Source of the DNA: Gemmobacter sp.
Lineage (GTDB): Bacteria > Pseudomonadota > Alphaproteobacteria > Rhodobacterales > Rhodobacteraceae
Length of the DNA stretch: 64,000 bases
Assembly (NCBI RefSeq): GCF_034676705.1
Contig: NZ_JAUCBS010000013.1
Location: 1,190,501-1,254,500 of the forward strand
Direction: 5' to 3'
A program made the translations under genes and the position numbers. Of this stretch, positions 43,169-52,557 are shown in pieces. The stretch's first letter is position 1. Every line of letters starts with the position of its first letter. The notes beneath the pieces are model-generated. The model saw only the letters and a list, made by a program, of their open reading frames with translations, did no database searches and had not been told where the DNA came from.

Positions 43169-43801
43169 ATGCTGGATCATCTGACCGTCGTGTCGCACCC
43201 GCTGGTGCAGCACAAGCTGACGATCATGCGCGACAAGGGCACCTCCACCGCGTCGTTCCGGCAATTGCTGCGCGAAATCAGCCTGTTGCTGGCCTATGAG
43301 GTGACGCGCGAACTGCCGATGACCACGCGGCGCATCGAAACCCCGCTGTGCGAGATGGACGCCCCGGCGATCGAGGGCAAGAAGCTGGCGCTGATTTCCA
43401 TTCTGCGGGCGGGCAACGGCTTGCTGGACGGCATTCTGGAGCTGATCCCGGCGGCGCGGGTGGGGTTCGTGGGCCTGTACCGCGACCCCGACACGTTGCA
43501 GCCCGTGCAGTATTACTGCAAGGTGCCCGACCAGCTGGAAGACCGGGTGACCATCGTGGTCGATCCGATGCTGGCCACCGGCAATTCGTCGGTGGCGGCG
43601 GTGGATCTGCTGAAGGCCAAGGGCGCAAAGGAGATCCGGTTCCTGTGCCTGCTGGCCGCGCCCGAAGGCATCGCCCGCATGCAGGAGGCGCACCCGGATG
43701 TGCCCATCGTCACCGCCTCGGTCGATGAGCGGCTGAACGACCACGGCTACATCGTTCCGGGCCTTGGCGATGCGGGTGACCGCATGTTCGGCACGAAGTA
43801 A
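43169..43801 (+). CDS. upp: Uracil phosphoribosyltransferase
   Basis: A 210-residue type I phosphoribosyltransferase. LTVVSHPLVQHKLTIMRDKG is the classic Upp opening; VDPMLATGNSS binds PRPP; the end GLGDAGDRMFGTK matches. It makes UMP from uracil and PRPP. It starts at 43169 just after the add stop, ending the salvage operon. Confidence 0.97.
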   Translation: MLDHLTVVSHPLVQHKLTIMRDKGTSTASFRQLLREISLLLAYEVTRELPMTTRRIETPLCEMDAPAIEGKKLALISILRAGNGLLDGILELIPAARVGFVGLYRDPDTLQPVQYYCKVPDQLEDRVTIVVDPMLATGNSSVAAVDLLKAKGAKEIRFLCLLAAPEGIARMQEAHPDVPIVTASVDERLNDHGYIVPGLGDAGDRMFGTK

Positions 43802-43879
43802 CACGGCATCAAGGGCTTGCGGGGGGTTTACTCGCAAGATGAAGGGTTGCATGATGATCCCAGCTACTAGGGGGTAGTC

Positions 43880-45052
43880 ATGCTGCTGAAAATTCTGCCG
43901 GTCGCGCTGGTCGCGGCCGCTGCAAGTGTATCCATTGCCAATGCTCAGGGCCGGCCGCCGGCCGAATTGCCGCCGGCCGGATTTGCCGGTCAGCAGTATG
44001 TCGACAGCCAGGGTTGCGTCTATATCCGCGCCGGATATGGCGGGCAGGTGAACTGGGTGGCCCGCATCGACCGGGCGCGCAAGCCGATCTGCGGGCAGAC
44101 GCCATCCGCCAATGTGATGGCGGGCGCCCGGCGCGAACTGGCCACGCCAGAACCTGTGGCGGTGGCCGCCGCGCCGGCGGTGCGGGCGCCTGCGGTGGCG
44201 CCGTCGCAATATGTGCCGCCGCCGGTGACCTATGGCGAGCCGCGGCCGCTGCGGCCGACGGCGCCTGTGGCGGTTGCCGCGCCGCGCCCGGTGGTGGTGG
44301 CCCCGCCGCCTGCGCCGGTCGTGGTGGCGGCGCCGGTGGTCGTTGCCCCGCCGCCGGTGGTTGCGCCGGCCCCGGTGCATATGGCCGCCGACGGGCCGTT
44401 CACGCGTGGCGGGCATCCGCCGCTGGTGAACCGGCACAGGGGGTGCCCCGACCGCACGCCCTATGGCCATTTCTATGCGCTGCGCGACGGGCGGACGATC
44501 CTGCTGTGTTCCAACAGCCCGCAGCCGATGCGCAATGTGGTGGTGGCGGGCGTGACCGGCCAGCCGGTGGGCGCTGCGGCGCCGGTGGGGCAGCGCGCGG
44601 TCGTCGCCACATCGGATCTGATGACACCGCCGCCCGGCTACCGCGCCGCCTGGCAGGATGACCGGCTGAACCCCAACCGCGCCCGTGGCACGGCCGAAGG
44701 GCACCAGCGCATGATGCAGGTCTGGACGGACAAGGCCCCGCAAAAGCTGCGTCACCCGGCCTATGCCCAACCGCAGGCCGCGGCGGTCAGCTCGAAATCA
44801 GTGGCGGTGCCGCAGGCGGTGGCCGGGGCGCGGTTCGTGCAGGTGGGCAGTTTCGGCGTGGCGGAAAACGCCAGCCGCGCCGCTGCGCGGTTGCAGGCGC
44901 TGGGGCTGCCGGTGCAGGTGGGCCGTGGCACGATCAAGGGCAAGCCGGTGCAGATCGTCAAGGCCGGGCCGTTCGCGTCCGACGGGCAGGCGGCTGCCGC
45001 CTTGCAGGCGGCACGCGGTGCAGGGTTCGGCGACGCCATCCTGCGGCGCTGA
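43880..45052 (+). CDS. Secreted SPOR-domain protein
   Basis: A 390-residue protein with a signal peptide (about residues 1-22, ending ANA-QG). The middle (about 90-165) is low complexity, rich in Pro, Val and Ala, like a periplasmic spacer. The C-terminal 70 residues form a SPOR domain (FVQVGSFGVAENASRAAARL, then VQIVKAGPFAS). SPOR domains bind septal peptidoglycan lacking stem peptides, so a role in division or septal remodelling is likely. It is followed by a strong terminator. Confidence 0.85.
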   Translation: MLLKILPVALVAAAASVSIANAQGRPPAELPPAGFAGQQYVDSQGCVYIRAGYGGQVNWVARIDRARKPICGQTPSANVMAGARRELATPEPVAVAAAPAVRAPAVAPSQYVPPPVTYGEPRPLRPTAPVAVAAPRPVVVAPPPAPVVVAAPVVVAPPPVVAPAPVHMAADGPFTRGGHPPLVNRHRGCPDRTPYGHFYALRDGRTILLCSNSPQPMRNVVVAGVTGQPVGAAAPVGQRAVVATSDLMTPPPGYRAAWQDDRLNPNRARGTAEGHQRMMQVWTDKAPQKLRHPAYAQPQAAAVSSKSVAVPQAVAGARFVQVGSFGVAENASRAAARLQALGLPVQVGRGTIKGKPVQIVKAGPFASDGQAAAALQAARGAGFGDAILRR

Positions 45053-45071
45053 AGCCAGCCAGAGACCTGTG

Positions 45072-45100
45072 AAACGCCGCGCCACAGGGGGCGGCGTTTT
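45072..45100 (+). terminator. Terminator between convergent genes
   Basis: AAACGCCGC (45072-45080) pairs with GCGGCGTTT (45091-45099) around a 10-base loop, followed by TGC. The A and T flanks allow it to work for the convergent gene at 45105 as well. Confidence 0.8.
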
Positions 45101-45104
45101 GCAT

Positions 45105-46133
45105 TTAGCGGGCGCAGATCGCCTGCAAGGCCAGCCAGTCGGCATCGGGCATCAGCGGCTTGGCAGCACCTGGCGGGATCGGATCGCCTTCGATCAGCGC
45201 GCGGGTGGTGACGCCCGACGGATCGACCGACAGCGCATAGGGGGTCGAGGCGATGCGGGCCGCCTTGAACCGTTCCAGCAGCTCGTCCGGGGGCAGGTCG
45301 GTGGGCGCGTCCTGCAAGCGCGCCTGCGCCTGCCGGCCCAGCACGCCCGATGGCAGCGATCCGGTGGCCAGTAGGGTAAAGTTGGCGCGTATGCCGGCGG
45401 CGTGCAGCACCTCGGCCAGCGGATCGCCCAGATCGGTGCGCAGTTTCTCGGCGATCAGATGGCCGGCCAGCACCTCGGGGCCATCGGGCAGTTCGATCAG
45501 CTGGTGATCCACCAGCAGATGGCGGCCCGGCACATGGGCGGTGGTGCCCGGTGCCAGCCCGTCGCGCAGCACGACGATCTGCGCACCTTCGGCCCCGAAC
45601 AGCCGCGCCGACAGCCGGCCCAGCACGGCCAGGCCCTGCGGATCGGCACAGGGGGCGCCGGTGAAACGGGTCATTTCCACCAGCAGCTCGCGCCCGATCT
45701 GTTCGCGTTTGACAAAGGGCACGATGCGGGTGGTGTGGCCCACCACCGCACCCGGCAGCCACAGCAGCGCCCCCAACACGATCGCCCCGATGGTGCCCAG
45801 CACCACCGTCAGCCGGCCGCGCCCGCGTTTCGGGCGGCGGCGGGCCAGCGCGGCGCGCACCGTCTCGATCGCGTCGATCATGCCGGTATCGTCGATTTCC
45901 ACCGTTTCGGCCATGGGATCGGCGCCGGGGGCATAGATCGCCGGCAGTTCGCCGGGATTGCGGCGCTGGACGGCTGGCAGCGACCAGTGCGACAGCGGCA
46001 TCTGGCTGCGCCCGTCGGTCAGCACCAATGACGAGTCGCCGAACGACACCACGACCTCGCGCCGCTGGGCATCGGGCACGGGGCGCCACAGGCCGGTCGT
46101 CTCCAGTCTGGCGTATTTGCGAAGCGCGGTCAT
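45105..46133 (-). CDS. Membrane-anchored hypothetical protein
   Basis: A 342-residue protein. Residues about 1-95 look cytoplasmic, followed by basic residues (RRRPKRGRGR) and one hydrophobic helix (about 107-130). The rest would be periplasmic. HLLVDHQLIEL and a downstream AGHLIAEKL faintly resemble M48-like protease segments, but no HExxH is present. Function is unknown. It converges on the SPOR gene and is downstream of phoB with an 80-base gap. Confidence 0.6.
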   Translation of the reverse strand: MTALRKYARLETTGLWRPVPDAQRREVVVSFGDSSLVLTDGRSQMPLSHWSLPAVQRRNPGELPAIYAPGADPMAETVEIDDTGMIDAIETVRAALARRRPKRGRGRLTVVLGTIGAIVLGALLWLPGAVVGHTTRIVPFVKREQIGRELLVEMTRFTGAPCADPQGLAVLGRLSARLFGAEGAQIVVLRDGLAPGTTAHVPGRHLLVDHQLIELPDGPEVLAGHLIAEKLRTDLGDPLAEVLHAAGIRANFTLLATGSLPSGVLGRQAQARLQDAPTDLPPDELLERFKAARIASTPYALSVDPSGVTTRALIEGDPIPPGAAKPLMPDADWLALQAICAR

Positions 46134-46213
46134 CCTGCCCCGGCGTTGGCGCGTAAGGCCCTGCCTTGTTCTTGGGCAGACACTAGCCCATGCGTGCGCG
46201 CTTCACAACGCTG

Positions 46214-46906
46214 TCAGCCCAGCGAATATCCGGCGCCGCGCACGGTGCGGATGGGATCGGTGCCGCCATGCTTCATCAGCGCCTTGCGCAGGCGGCCGAC
46301 ATGCACGTCCACCGTGCGGGTATCGACATAGATGTCGCGGCCCCAGACCCGGTCCAGCAGCTGTTCGCGCGACAGCACGCGCCCCGGCTTTTCCATGAAG
46401 GTGGTCAGCAGGCGGAACTCGGTCGGCCCAAGGTTCACCGGCTGGCTGTCGCGCCAGACGCGGTGTTCGGCGGCGTCCAGCAGGATATCCTGCCAGACCA
46501 GCCGTTCGCCCGCCGCCGCCGGCCGCACCCGGCGCAGCTGGGTGCGCAGCCGCGCCATCAGTTCGGCCACCGAATAGGGCTTCACCACATAGTCGTCCGC
46601 CCCGGTTTCCAGGCCGCGCACGCGGTCCAGCTCCTCGGACCGGGCGGACAGCATGATCACCGGGATGCCGCGGGTTTCGGGGCGGGCCTTGATCTGGCGG
46701 CAGACCTCGATCCCGCTGACATTGGGCAGCATCCAGTCCAGCAGCACCAGGTCGGGGGTTTCCTCCTGCACCATCAGCAGCGCCTCGTCGCCGTTGATGG
46801 CGCTGACCACGTTGAAGCCTTCGGCCTCAAGGTTGTAGGTCAGCACCTCGCGCTGCGCGCTTTCATCCTCGACCAGCAGGACGACGGGTTGGCGTTGGGC
46901 CAGCAT
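46214..46906 (-). CDS. phoB: Phosphate regulon response regulator PhoB
   Basis: A 230-residue OmpR-class regulator. The receiver domain has Asp57 (LLDWMLP) as the phosphorylation site, Glu/Asp in VEDESAQ and Lys in DYVVKPYS. The winged-helix C-terminus has FRLLTTFMEKPGRVLSRE and TVDVHVGRLRKAL. It activates Pho-box promoters at low phosphate. The start at 46906 is 10 bases after the phoU stop, so it is in the pst-phoU operon. No phoR is seen in the window. Confidence 0.95.
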   Translation of the reverse strand: MLAQRQPVVLLVEDESAQREVLTYNLEAEGFNVVSAINGDEALLMVQEETPDLVLLDWMLPNVSGIEVCRQIKARPETRGIPVIMLSARSEELDRVRGLETGADDYVVKPYSVAELMARLRTQLRRVRPAAAGERLVWQDILLDAAEHRVWRDSQPVNLGPTEFRLLTTFMEKPGRVLSREQLLDRVWGRDIYVDTRTVDVHVGRLRKALMKHGGTDPIRTVRGAGYSLG

Positions 46907-46916
46907 TCCCCGGCCC

Positions 46917-47633
46917 TCAGTCGTTGACCGAGGCGACAAAGGCGGTGCTGTCGCCCTTGGGCCGCGCGTCTTCGGGCAGTTCGCCCGTGACAAGGTAGAT
47001 CACCTGTTCCGCGATGCTGGTGGAATGGTCGCCCATGCGTTCCAGGTTCTTGGCGATGAAATGCAGGTGCATGGAATTGGTGATGGCGCGGGGGTCTTCC
47101 AGCATGTGGGTCAGCAGCACGCGGAACAGCGTGTTGTAGATCTGGTCCACGTCCTTGTCGCGCTGGCGCACATCGGCGGCCAGGGCCACGTCGCGGCGGA
47201 TATAGGCATCCAGCGCGTCTTTCAGCATCTGTTCCACCAGCTTGGCCATGCGCCGCGCGGTGCCGGCGGTGCCGCCGATGGGCGCCGATTGCGACAGCAC
47301 GGTGGACCGTTTGGCGATGTTCTTGGCATAATCGCCCATGCGTTCCAGCGATCCGGCGATCTTTATCACCGTCAGCGCGGTGCGCAGGTCGCGCGCGGCG
47401 GGGGCGCGCAGCGCGATCATCCGCGCGGTTTCCTCGTTCACCTGCGCTTCCAGCGCGTCGATGGCCTTGTCGCCGGCGACGACCTGGCGGGCCAGTTCCT
47501 CGTCGCGGGTTTCCAGCGCGCGGGCACAGTCGAGGATCGCGGCCTCGACCAGGCCACCCATCTTCATGATCAGCGCCTGTACCGCTTCCAGATCGCGGTC
47601 GAAGGCCGAGGCAATGTGCGGTTGGTTGCTCAT
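46917..47633 (-). CDS. phoU: Phosphate signalling protein PhoU
   Basis: A 238-residue protein of two PhoU three-helix bundles. The metal-binding patterns KIAGSLERMGDYAKNIAKR and IAKNLERMGDHSTSIAEQV appear in the two halves. PhoU links the Pst transporter state to PhoR/PhoB and limits phosphate uptake. It is 14 bases downstream of pstB and 10 upstream of phoB. Confidence 0.96.
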   Translation of the reverse strand: MSNQPHIASAFDRDLEAVQALIMKMGGLVEAAILDCARALETRDEELARQVVAGDKAIDALEAQVNEETARMIALRAPAARDLRTALTVIKIAGSLERMGDYAKNIAKRSTVLSQSAPIGGTAGTARRMAKLVEQMLKDALDAYIRRDVALAADVRQRDKDVDQIYNTLFRVLLTHMLEDPRAITNSMHLHFIAKNLERMGDHSTSIAEQVIYLVTGELPEDARPKGDSTAFVASVND

Positions 47634-47647
47634 GGTCTGGTCTCCGG

Positions 47648-48445
47648 TCAGCCGATACGGCCGGTGATGTAGGATTCCGTGCGCGGATCCTTGGGGTTGG
47701 TGAAGATCTGGCCGGTTTCGCCGTATTCCACCAGATTCCCGAGGTGGAAGAACGCGGTCCGCTGGCTGACCCGGGCGGCCTGCTGCATGGAGTGGGTCAC
47801 GATCACCACCGAAAACTGGCTGCGCAGCTCGTCGATCAGTTCTTCGACCTGCGCGGTCGCGATGGGGTCCAGCGCCGAGCAGGGTTCGTCCATCAGCAGC
47901 ACCTCGGGGCTGGTGGCGATGGCGCGGGCAATGCACAGGCGCTGCTGCTGGCCGCCCGACAGGCCGGTGCCGGGGGCGGCCAGGCGGTCCTTGACCTCGT
48001 TCCAGATCGCGGCCTTGCGCAGGCTGCTTTCGACGATCTCGTCCAGTTCGGCCCTGGTGCGGGCCAGGCCGTGGATGCGCGGGCCATAGGCCACGTTGTC
48101 ATAGATCGACTTGGGAAAGGGGTTCGGCTTTTGAAACACCATGCCGACGCGGGCGCGCAGCTGCACCGGATCGACGCGCTTGTCATAGATGTCTTCGTTG
48201 TCCAGCCGGATGTCGCCCTGCACGCGGGCGATGGCGACGGTATCGTTCATCCGGTTCAGGCAGCGCAGGAAGGTGGATTTCCCGCAGCCCGACGGGCCGA
48301 TGAAGGCGGTGACGGTGTTGTCCAGAATGTCGACGCTGACATCCTTGAGCGCATGGGTGGTGCCGTAATACACCTGCACGCCCCGGGCGGTCATCTTGGC
48401 CTTGTTCGCGTCCACGGTTCTCTCCACGATTCGCATGTCGTTCAT
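47648..48445 (-). CDS. pstB: Phosphate ABC transporter ATPase
   Basis: A 265-residue ABC ATPase. Walker A GPSGCGKS (residues 50-57), Q-loop FQKPNPFPKS, signature LSGGQQQR, Walker B LLMDEPCSALD and H-loop THSMQQA are all present. The PstB-specific YYGTTHALKDV is seen near the start. It powers phosphate import with PstA and PstC. It lies between pstA and phoU with 15-base gaps. Confidence 0.97.
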   Translation of the reverse strand: MNDMRIVERTVDANKAKMTARGVQVYYGTTHALKDVSVDILDNTVTAFIGPSGCGKSTFLRCLNRMNDTVAIARVQGDIRLDNEDIYDKRVDPVQLRARVGMVFQKPNPFPKSIYDNVAYGPRIHGLARTRAELDEIVESSLRKAAIWNEVKDRLAAPGTGLSGGQQQRLCIARAIATSPEVLLMDEPCSALDPIATAQVEELIDELRSQFSVVIVTHSMQQAARVSQRTAFFHLGNLVEYGETGQIFTNPKDPRTESYITGRIG

Positions 48446-48460
48446 TTGTCCTGCCTCTCC

Positions 48461-49798
48461 TTACCAGCGGCGTTCGAAACGGCGGCGCAGGACGATGGCG
48501 ACGGCGTTCATCAGGATCAGGAAGACCAGCAGCACGATGATGGCACCAGAGGCGCGCTCCATGAAGGCCGGATCGGCGCGGGTCGTGAAGTTGTAGACCT
48601 GCACGGGCAGGGCGGATGCCGGGTCAAAGAACCCTTCGGGCGGGGCACCGGGATAGTCGCGCACAAAGGCCACCATGCCGATCAGCAGCAGCGGCGCGGT
48701 TTCCCCCAGCGCCTGCGCCAGCCCGATGATGGTGCCGGTCAGGATGCCGGGTGCCGCCAGCGGCAGGACGTGGTGAAAGATCGCCTGCATCTTGGATGCG
48801 CCCACCCCCAGCGCCGCATCGCGGATGCTGGGCGGCACGGCTTTCAGCGCCGCGCGGGTCGAGATGATGATGGTCGGCAGCGTCATCAGCGTCAGCACAA
48901 GGCCGCCGACGATGGGCGCCGATTGCGGCAGGCCGGCAAAGTTGATGAAGATCGCCAGGCCCAGGATGCCGAACACGATGGACGGCACGGCGGCCAGGTT
49001 CGAGATGTTGACCTCGATCAGGTCGGTCAGCTTGTTCTTGGGCGCGAATTCCTCAAGGTAGATCGAGGCGGCAACGCCCAGCGGCAGCGACAGCACCAGC
49101 ACGATCAGCATCATGTAGGCCGATCCCAGGATCGCCACGCCCAGACCGGCGACTTCGGGCCGCAGTTCGGACGCATCGGGGGCGGTCAGGAAACGCGGGT
49201 TGAAGGCCAGCCGCAGGATGCCCGCATCGCGCATCCGGTCGGCCATTTGCAGCTGTTCGGGCGTGACGTTGCTGTCCAGCTGCGCGCTTTCCATCGTGAC
49301 GCGGCCCTTGAAGTAGCCGTCGATCCGGCCATTCGCATAGGCATCGAACGTCACGCTTTGCCCGACCAGTGCGGGATTGGCCAGCACCATGCGGCGCAGG
49401 TCGGCGGCGGCTTCCTTGGACAGCATCGCGCTGATGTCCTTGGCCGACATGTCGGCGGTATCCACGCCCTTGCCGCGCAGTTCCTGGATGACTTCCTGAT
49501 CCAGCAGACGGCCGTAGCCGATGGTCGTGACCCTGGCCAGTTCGGCCGGATCGGTGCCCTTGGGCGCCACGATCGCGGGGTCCAGCGTGATGTCCAGCCG
49601 GATCACCGTCTGGCGGAAGGCGCCCAGGCCGCTGCCCAGAACCGAGCTGAGCAGAAAGACCAGCGCCAGAACCGAGAGGATCACGGCGCCAAGGCCATAG
49701 GCGCGGAACCGGGCCTCGGATGCGCGGCGGCGGCGGGTGCGGGCATCGGCCGCGAACAGCGAGCCGTGCTGCGCCCCTTGCAGGGTCGCGTCGGTCAT
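48461..49798 (-). CDS. pstA: Phosphate ABC transporter permease PstA
   Basis: A 445-residue permease, longer than E. coli PstA because of an extra periplasmic region (about residues 65-200) between the first helix and the transporter domain, as is common in alphaproteobacteria. The domain carries PLGVAASIYLEEFAP and the EAA loop AALGVGASKMQAIFHHVLP that contacts PstB. It overlaps pstC by 4 bases. Confidence 0.95.
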   Translation of the reverse strand: MTDATLQGAQHGSLFAADARTRRRRASEARFRAYGLGAVILSVLALVFLLSSVLGSGLGAFRQTVIRLDITLDPAIVAPKGTDPAELARVTTIGYGRLLDQEVIQELRGKGVDTADMSAKDISAMLSKEAAADLRRMVLANPALVGQSVTFDAYANGRIDGYFKGRVTMESAQLDSNVTPEQLQMADRMRDAGILRLAFNPRFLTAPDASELRPEVAGLGVAILGSAYMMLIVLVLSLPLGVAASIYLEEFAPKNKLTDLIEVNISNLAAVPSIVFGILGLAIFINFAGLPQSAPIVGGLVLTLMTLPTIIISTRAALKAVPPSIRDAALGVGASKMQAIFHHVLPLAAPGILTGTIIGLAQALGETAPLLLIGMVAFVRDYPGAPPEGFFDPASALPVQVYNFTTRADPAFMERASGAIIVLLVFLILMNAVAIVLRRRFERRW

Positions 49799-51255
49799 TC
49801 GTATTGCTCCCGGTATTTGCGCACGATTACCAGCGCCAGAACGTTCAGGCCCAGGGTAAAGACGAACAGCGTCAGGCCCAGGGCAAAGGCCACCAGCGTT
49901 TCGGGGCTGGCGAATTCGGTGTCGCCGGTCAGCTGGCTGACGATCTTGACGGTGATCGTCGTCATCGCCTCGAACGGGTTCAGGTCCAGCCTGGCGGCGG
50001 CCCCGGCGCCCATGACCACGATCATCGTTTCGCCAATGGCGCGGCTGGCGGCCAGCAGGATGGCGCCCACGACGCCCGGCAGGGCGGCCGGCAGGATCAC
50101 CTGCCGGATGGTTTCCGACTGGTTGGCGCCCAGCCCGTAAGACCCATCGCGCATCGCCTGCGGCACGGCGTTGATGATGTCATCCGACAGCGAGGACACG
50201 AAGGGGATCAGCATGATGCCCATCACCAGCCCCGCGGTGAGGACCGAGGACGAGGACGACCCAAAGCCCATCGGCTGGGCGATCCAGTCGCGCAGCAGCG
50301 GGCCCACGGTGATCAGGGCGAACAGGCCGTAGACGATGGTCGGGATGCCGGCCAGAATCTCGATCGCGGGCTTGGCAACGGCGCGCATCTTCTTGCCGGC
50401 ATATTCCGACAGATAGATCGCGGCCAGCAGCCCCAGCGGCACCGACACCAGCAGCGCGATGAACGACACATACAGCGTGCCCCACAGCAGCGGCCACAGG
50501 CCCAGTTCCGACCCGCCGCGGAATTGCGGGTTCCAGGTCAGCGACAGGAAGAAGTCGCGCGCCGGATACAGCTGGAAGAAGTGGATCGTTTCGAACAGCA
50601 GCGACCCGACGATGCCGGCGGTGGTCAGGATGGCGATCAGCGACGATCCGACCAGCAGCGACAGCACGAACTGTTCCACGATGTTGCGCGCGCGCGCTTC
50701 GGGTTTGATGCGCACAAAGGCCAGCCCCGCGCCGATGGCCGACAGGGCCAGCACGGCCAGCGTCATCATCAGCCGCGAGGTGGCTTGCGCGCTGGCCAGC
50801 GTCTTGGCGGCCTCGAACACATTGGGGCGCACCGCCTCGCCCACCGCGACCCCGACCGAGGCCAGGCGGCCGCGGATGTCGGTCATGTCGGCGCGCATGC
50901 GGTCCAGATCGCTATCGGACAGGTTGCCCTGCGCCTTCAGCGCCTCCAGCCCGCCGGCGATGCGGCGCACATCGGCCATCACCAGGCTGTGGCTGGATCC
51001 GTCGGGAATATCGGCGGCGGTGATCCGGGCGGCGGCGCTGCCCTCGATCAGCACGGGTTGCAACAGCAGCCAGGCGCCCAGCAGCAGCAGCGCGGGCACG
51101 GTGGCGAACAGGAATACGGACTGGCCGTAATAGGCCGGCAGCGAATGCAGGCGGCGCCCTTCGGCGGCAGCGCGGGCCAATGCCCGCCGACGGCCGAGGA
51201 AGAACCCGGCAATGCCGATGCCTAGGATGATCAAAATCAGGATGCCGACGGACAT
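49795..51255 (-). CDS. pstC: Phosphate ABC transporter permease PstC
   Basis: A 486-residue permease. The N-terminal about 200 residues (with its own helices and a periplasmic helical region) are extra compared with E. coli. The conserved part has PLGLLAAIYLSEYA and the coupling loop YGLGANQSETIRQVILPAALP. It forms the channel with PstA. A perfect 10-base hairpin lies between pstS and this gene. Confidence 0.95.
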   Translation of the reverse strand: MSVGILILIILGIGIAGFFLGRRRALARAAAEGRRLHSLPAYYGQSVFLFATVPALLLLGAWLLLQPVLIEGSAAARITAADIPDGSSHSLVMADVRRIAGGLEALKAQGNLSDSDLDRMRADMTDIRGRLASVGVAVGEAVRPNVFEAAKTLASAQATSRLMMTLAVLALSAIGAGLAFVRIKPEARARNIVEQFVLSLLVGSSLIAILTTAGIVGSLLFETIHFFQLYPARDFFLSLTWNPQFRGGSELGLWPLLWGTLYVSFIALLVSVPLGLLAAIYLSEYAGKKMRAVAKPAIEILAGIPTIVYGLFALITVGPLLRDWIAQPMGFGSSSSSVLTAGLVMGIMLIPFVSSLSDDIINAVPQAMRDGSYGLGANQSETIRQVILPAALPGVVGAILLAASRAIGETMIVVMGAGAAARLDLNPFEAMTTITVKIVSQLTGDTEFASPETLVAFALGLTLFVFTLGLNVLALVIVRKYREQYE

Positions 51256-51277
51256 CGGGTCACTCCGGTCAGGGAAA

Positions 51278-51301
51278 GGGCGGCGCCGTGTGGCGCCGCC
51301 C
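51278..51301 (-). terminator. Perfect hairpin between pstS and pstC
   Basis: GGGCGGCGCC and GGCGCCGCCC form a perfect 10-base stem with a GTGT loop (ACAC on the transcript strand). There is no T run. It probably protects the pstS mRNA 3' end or partly terminates, giving more binding protein than permease, as in many ABC operons. Confidence 0.65.
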
Positions 51302-51310
51302 CGGGATGGA

Positions 51311-52351
51311 TCACTTCAGCGCGCCCATCGGGGTTTCGGCGGCCACGGCGGCCTGGGTCGCGGCCAGTTCCGGGTCGGACACCAGGCCATAGGCGGCCAG
51401 CGGGCCGTTCGGGCCGGCCATATCGTCCGACACGAAGAATTCAACATATTCCTTCAGGCCGGGGATCACGCCCAGGTGCGCCTTCTTGACGTAGAAATAC
51501 AGCGGCCGCGACACCGGGTAGGATCCGTTGGCGACCGAATCGACCGAAGGCGTCACGCCATCCATGGTGGCGACGACCAGCTTGTCGGTGTTGTTCTGGT
51601 AGAACGACAGGCCGAACACGCCGATGGCGGTCTTGTTGGCGTCGATGCGGGCCAGGGTCTCGGTGTAGTCGCCGTCGATGTCGACCGACACGCCATCGGT
51701 GCGCAGCGCCAGGCAACCCTTCTTGCCGGCGGCCTTGTCGCCACCGGCGGCGGCGATGAACGCATCCTCGGCGCCCGAGGCCTTGCAGCCGGCGTGCAGC
51801 ACCTTTTCGTCGAACACTTCGCGGGTGCCGTGCTTGGTGCCCGGGATGAAGGCGGTGATCGCCTGCGCCGGCAGGTCGGCGCGCACGTCGGACCAGTTTT
51901 TCGCGGTGTTGTCGACCAGCTTGCCGTCCTTCACCACCTTGGCGGCCAGGGCGTTGTACCAGTCGGCCGGGGTAAAGGCGAAGGTCGCGCCCTTGATGTC
52001 GCTGGCGAAGACGATGCCGTCATAGCCGAAGCGCACTTCCATGATCTCGGCCACGCCGTTGGCCTTGCACAGGTCGATGTCCGACTGGCTGATGCGCGAC
52101 GACGAATTGGCGATGTCGATGGTGTTTTCGCCCACGCCTTCGCACAGCTTCTTGCGGCCAGCGCCCGAACCGCCCGATTCGACGACCGGGGTCGGGAAAT
52201 CGAAGTTTTCGCCAAAGGCTTCGGCAACGATGGTCGCATAGGGCAGCACGGTCGAGGAACCGGCGGTCTGGACGTTGTCGCGCGCCATGGCGGCGGTCGC
52301 CGACACGGCGGCAATGGCAAGGGCCGAGGCCGAGAGTTTCACGAAGGACAT
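51311..52351 (-). CDS. pstS: Phosphate-binding periplasmic protein
   Basis: A 346-residue binding protein with a signal peptide ending near AMA-RD (about residue 23). AGSSTVLPYATIVAE and ESGGSGAGRKKLCEG are typical phosphate ligand loops, and SSRISQSDIDLC fits the alphaproteobacterial PstS. ATG 52351 is chosen because of the signal peptide and AGGAG upstream. It is the first gene of the pstSCAB-phoU-phoB operon. Confidence 0.96.
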   Translation of the reverse strand: MSFVKLSASALAIAAVSATAAMARDNVQTAGSSTVLPYATIVAEAFGENFDFPTPVVESGGSGAGRKKLCEGVGENTIDIANSSSRISQSDIDLCKANGVAEIMEVRFGYDGIVFASDIKGATFAFTPADWYNALAAKVVKDGKLVDNTAKNWSDVRADLPAQAITAFIPGTKHGTREVFDEKVLHAGCKASGAEDAFIAAAGGDKAAGKKGCLALRTDGVSVDIDGDYTETLARIDANKTAIGVFGLSFYQNNTDKLVVATMDGVTPSVDSVANGSYPVSRPLYFYVKKAHLGVIPGLKEYVEFFVSDDMAGPNGPLAAYGLVSDPELAATQAAVAAETPMGALK

Positions 52352-52433
52352 GGATTGCTCCTTTGATTCCGGGCCAGGATTCGGCCGCTGGGGTCGGGAT
52401 ACCGGGCGCTCGTGACGCTTGTGATGCTGTTTT

Positions 52434-52451
52434 GTAACGACGGTATGACAA
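52434..52451 (-). promoter_or_regulatory. Candidate Pho box upstream of pstS
   Basis: On the minus strand TTGTCAT-ACCG-TCGTTAC lies about 83 bases before the pstS start. The first half matches the PhoB half-site CTGTCAT at 6 of 7 bases; the second is weaker (4 of 7). Spacing is right. PhoB is encoded in the same operon. Confidence 0.5.
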
Positions 52452-52557
52452 ACCGCATGGCGGCGTCGCAAAGGGGCGGCGCGCGCCCCCCACGGCCTTG
52501 CGGCTTGCGCCGGGGATATCTGGATCAGAGCGACCTGGAAGCGTTCCCGGCGAGCGG

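Noticed and set aside
44200..44430. Short tandem repeats rich in GCC/GTG in the SPOR gene as a possible CRISPR or regulatory repeat
   Set aside because: They are degenerate codons of a Pro/Val/Ala spacer, with no constant repeat-spacer structure. No CRISPR array was seen in the window.
47744..50140. A 798-codon plus-strand frame across the pst genes
   Set aside because: It crosses several well-supported minus-strand genes and consists of Gln/His/Arg/Gly repeats typical of antisense frames.
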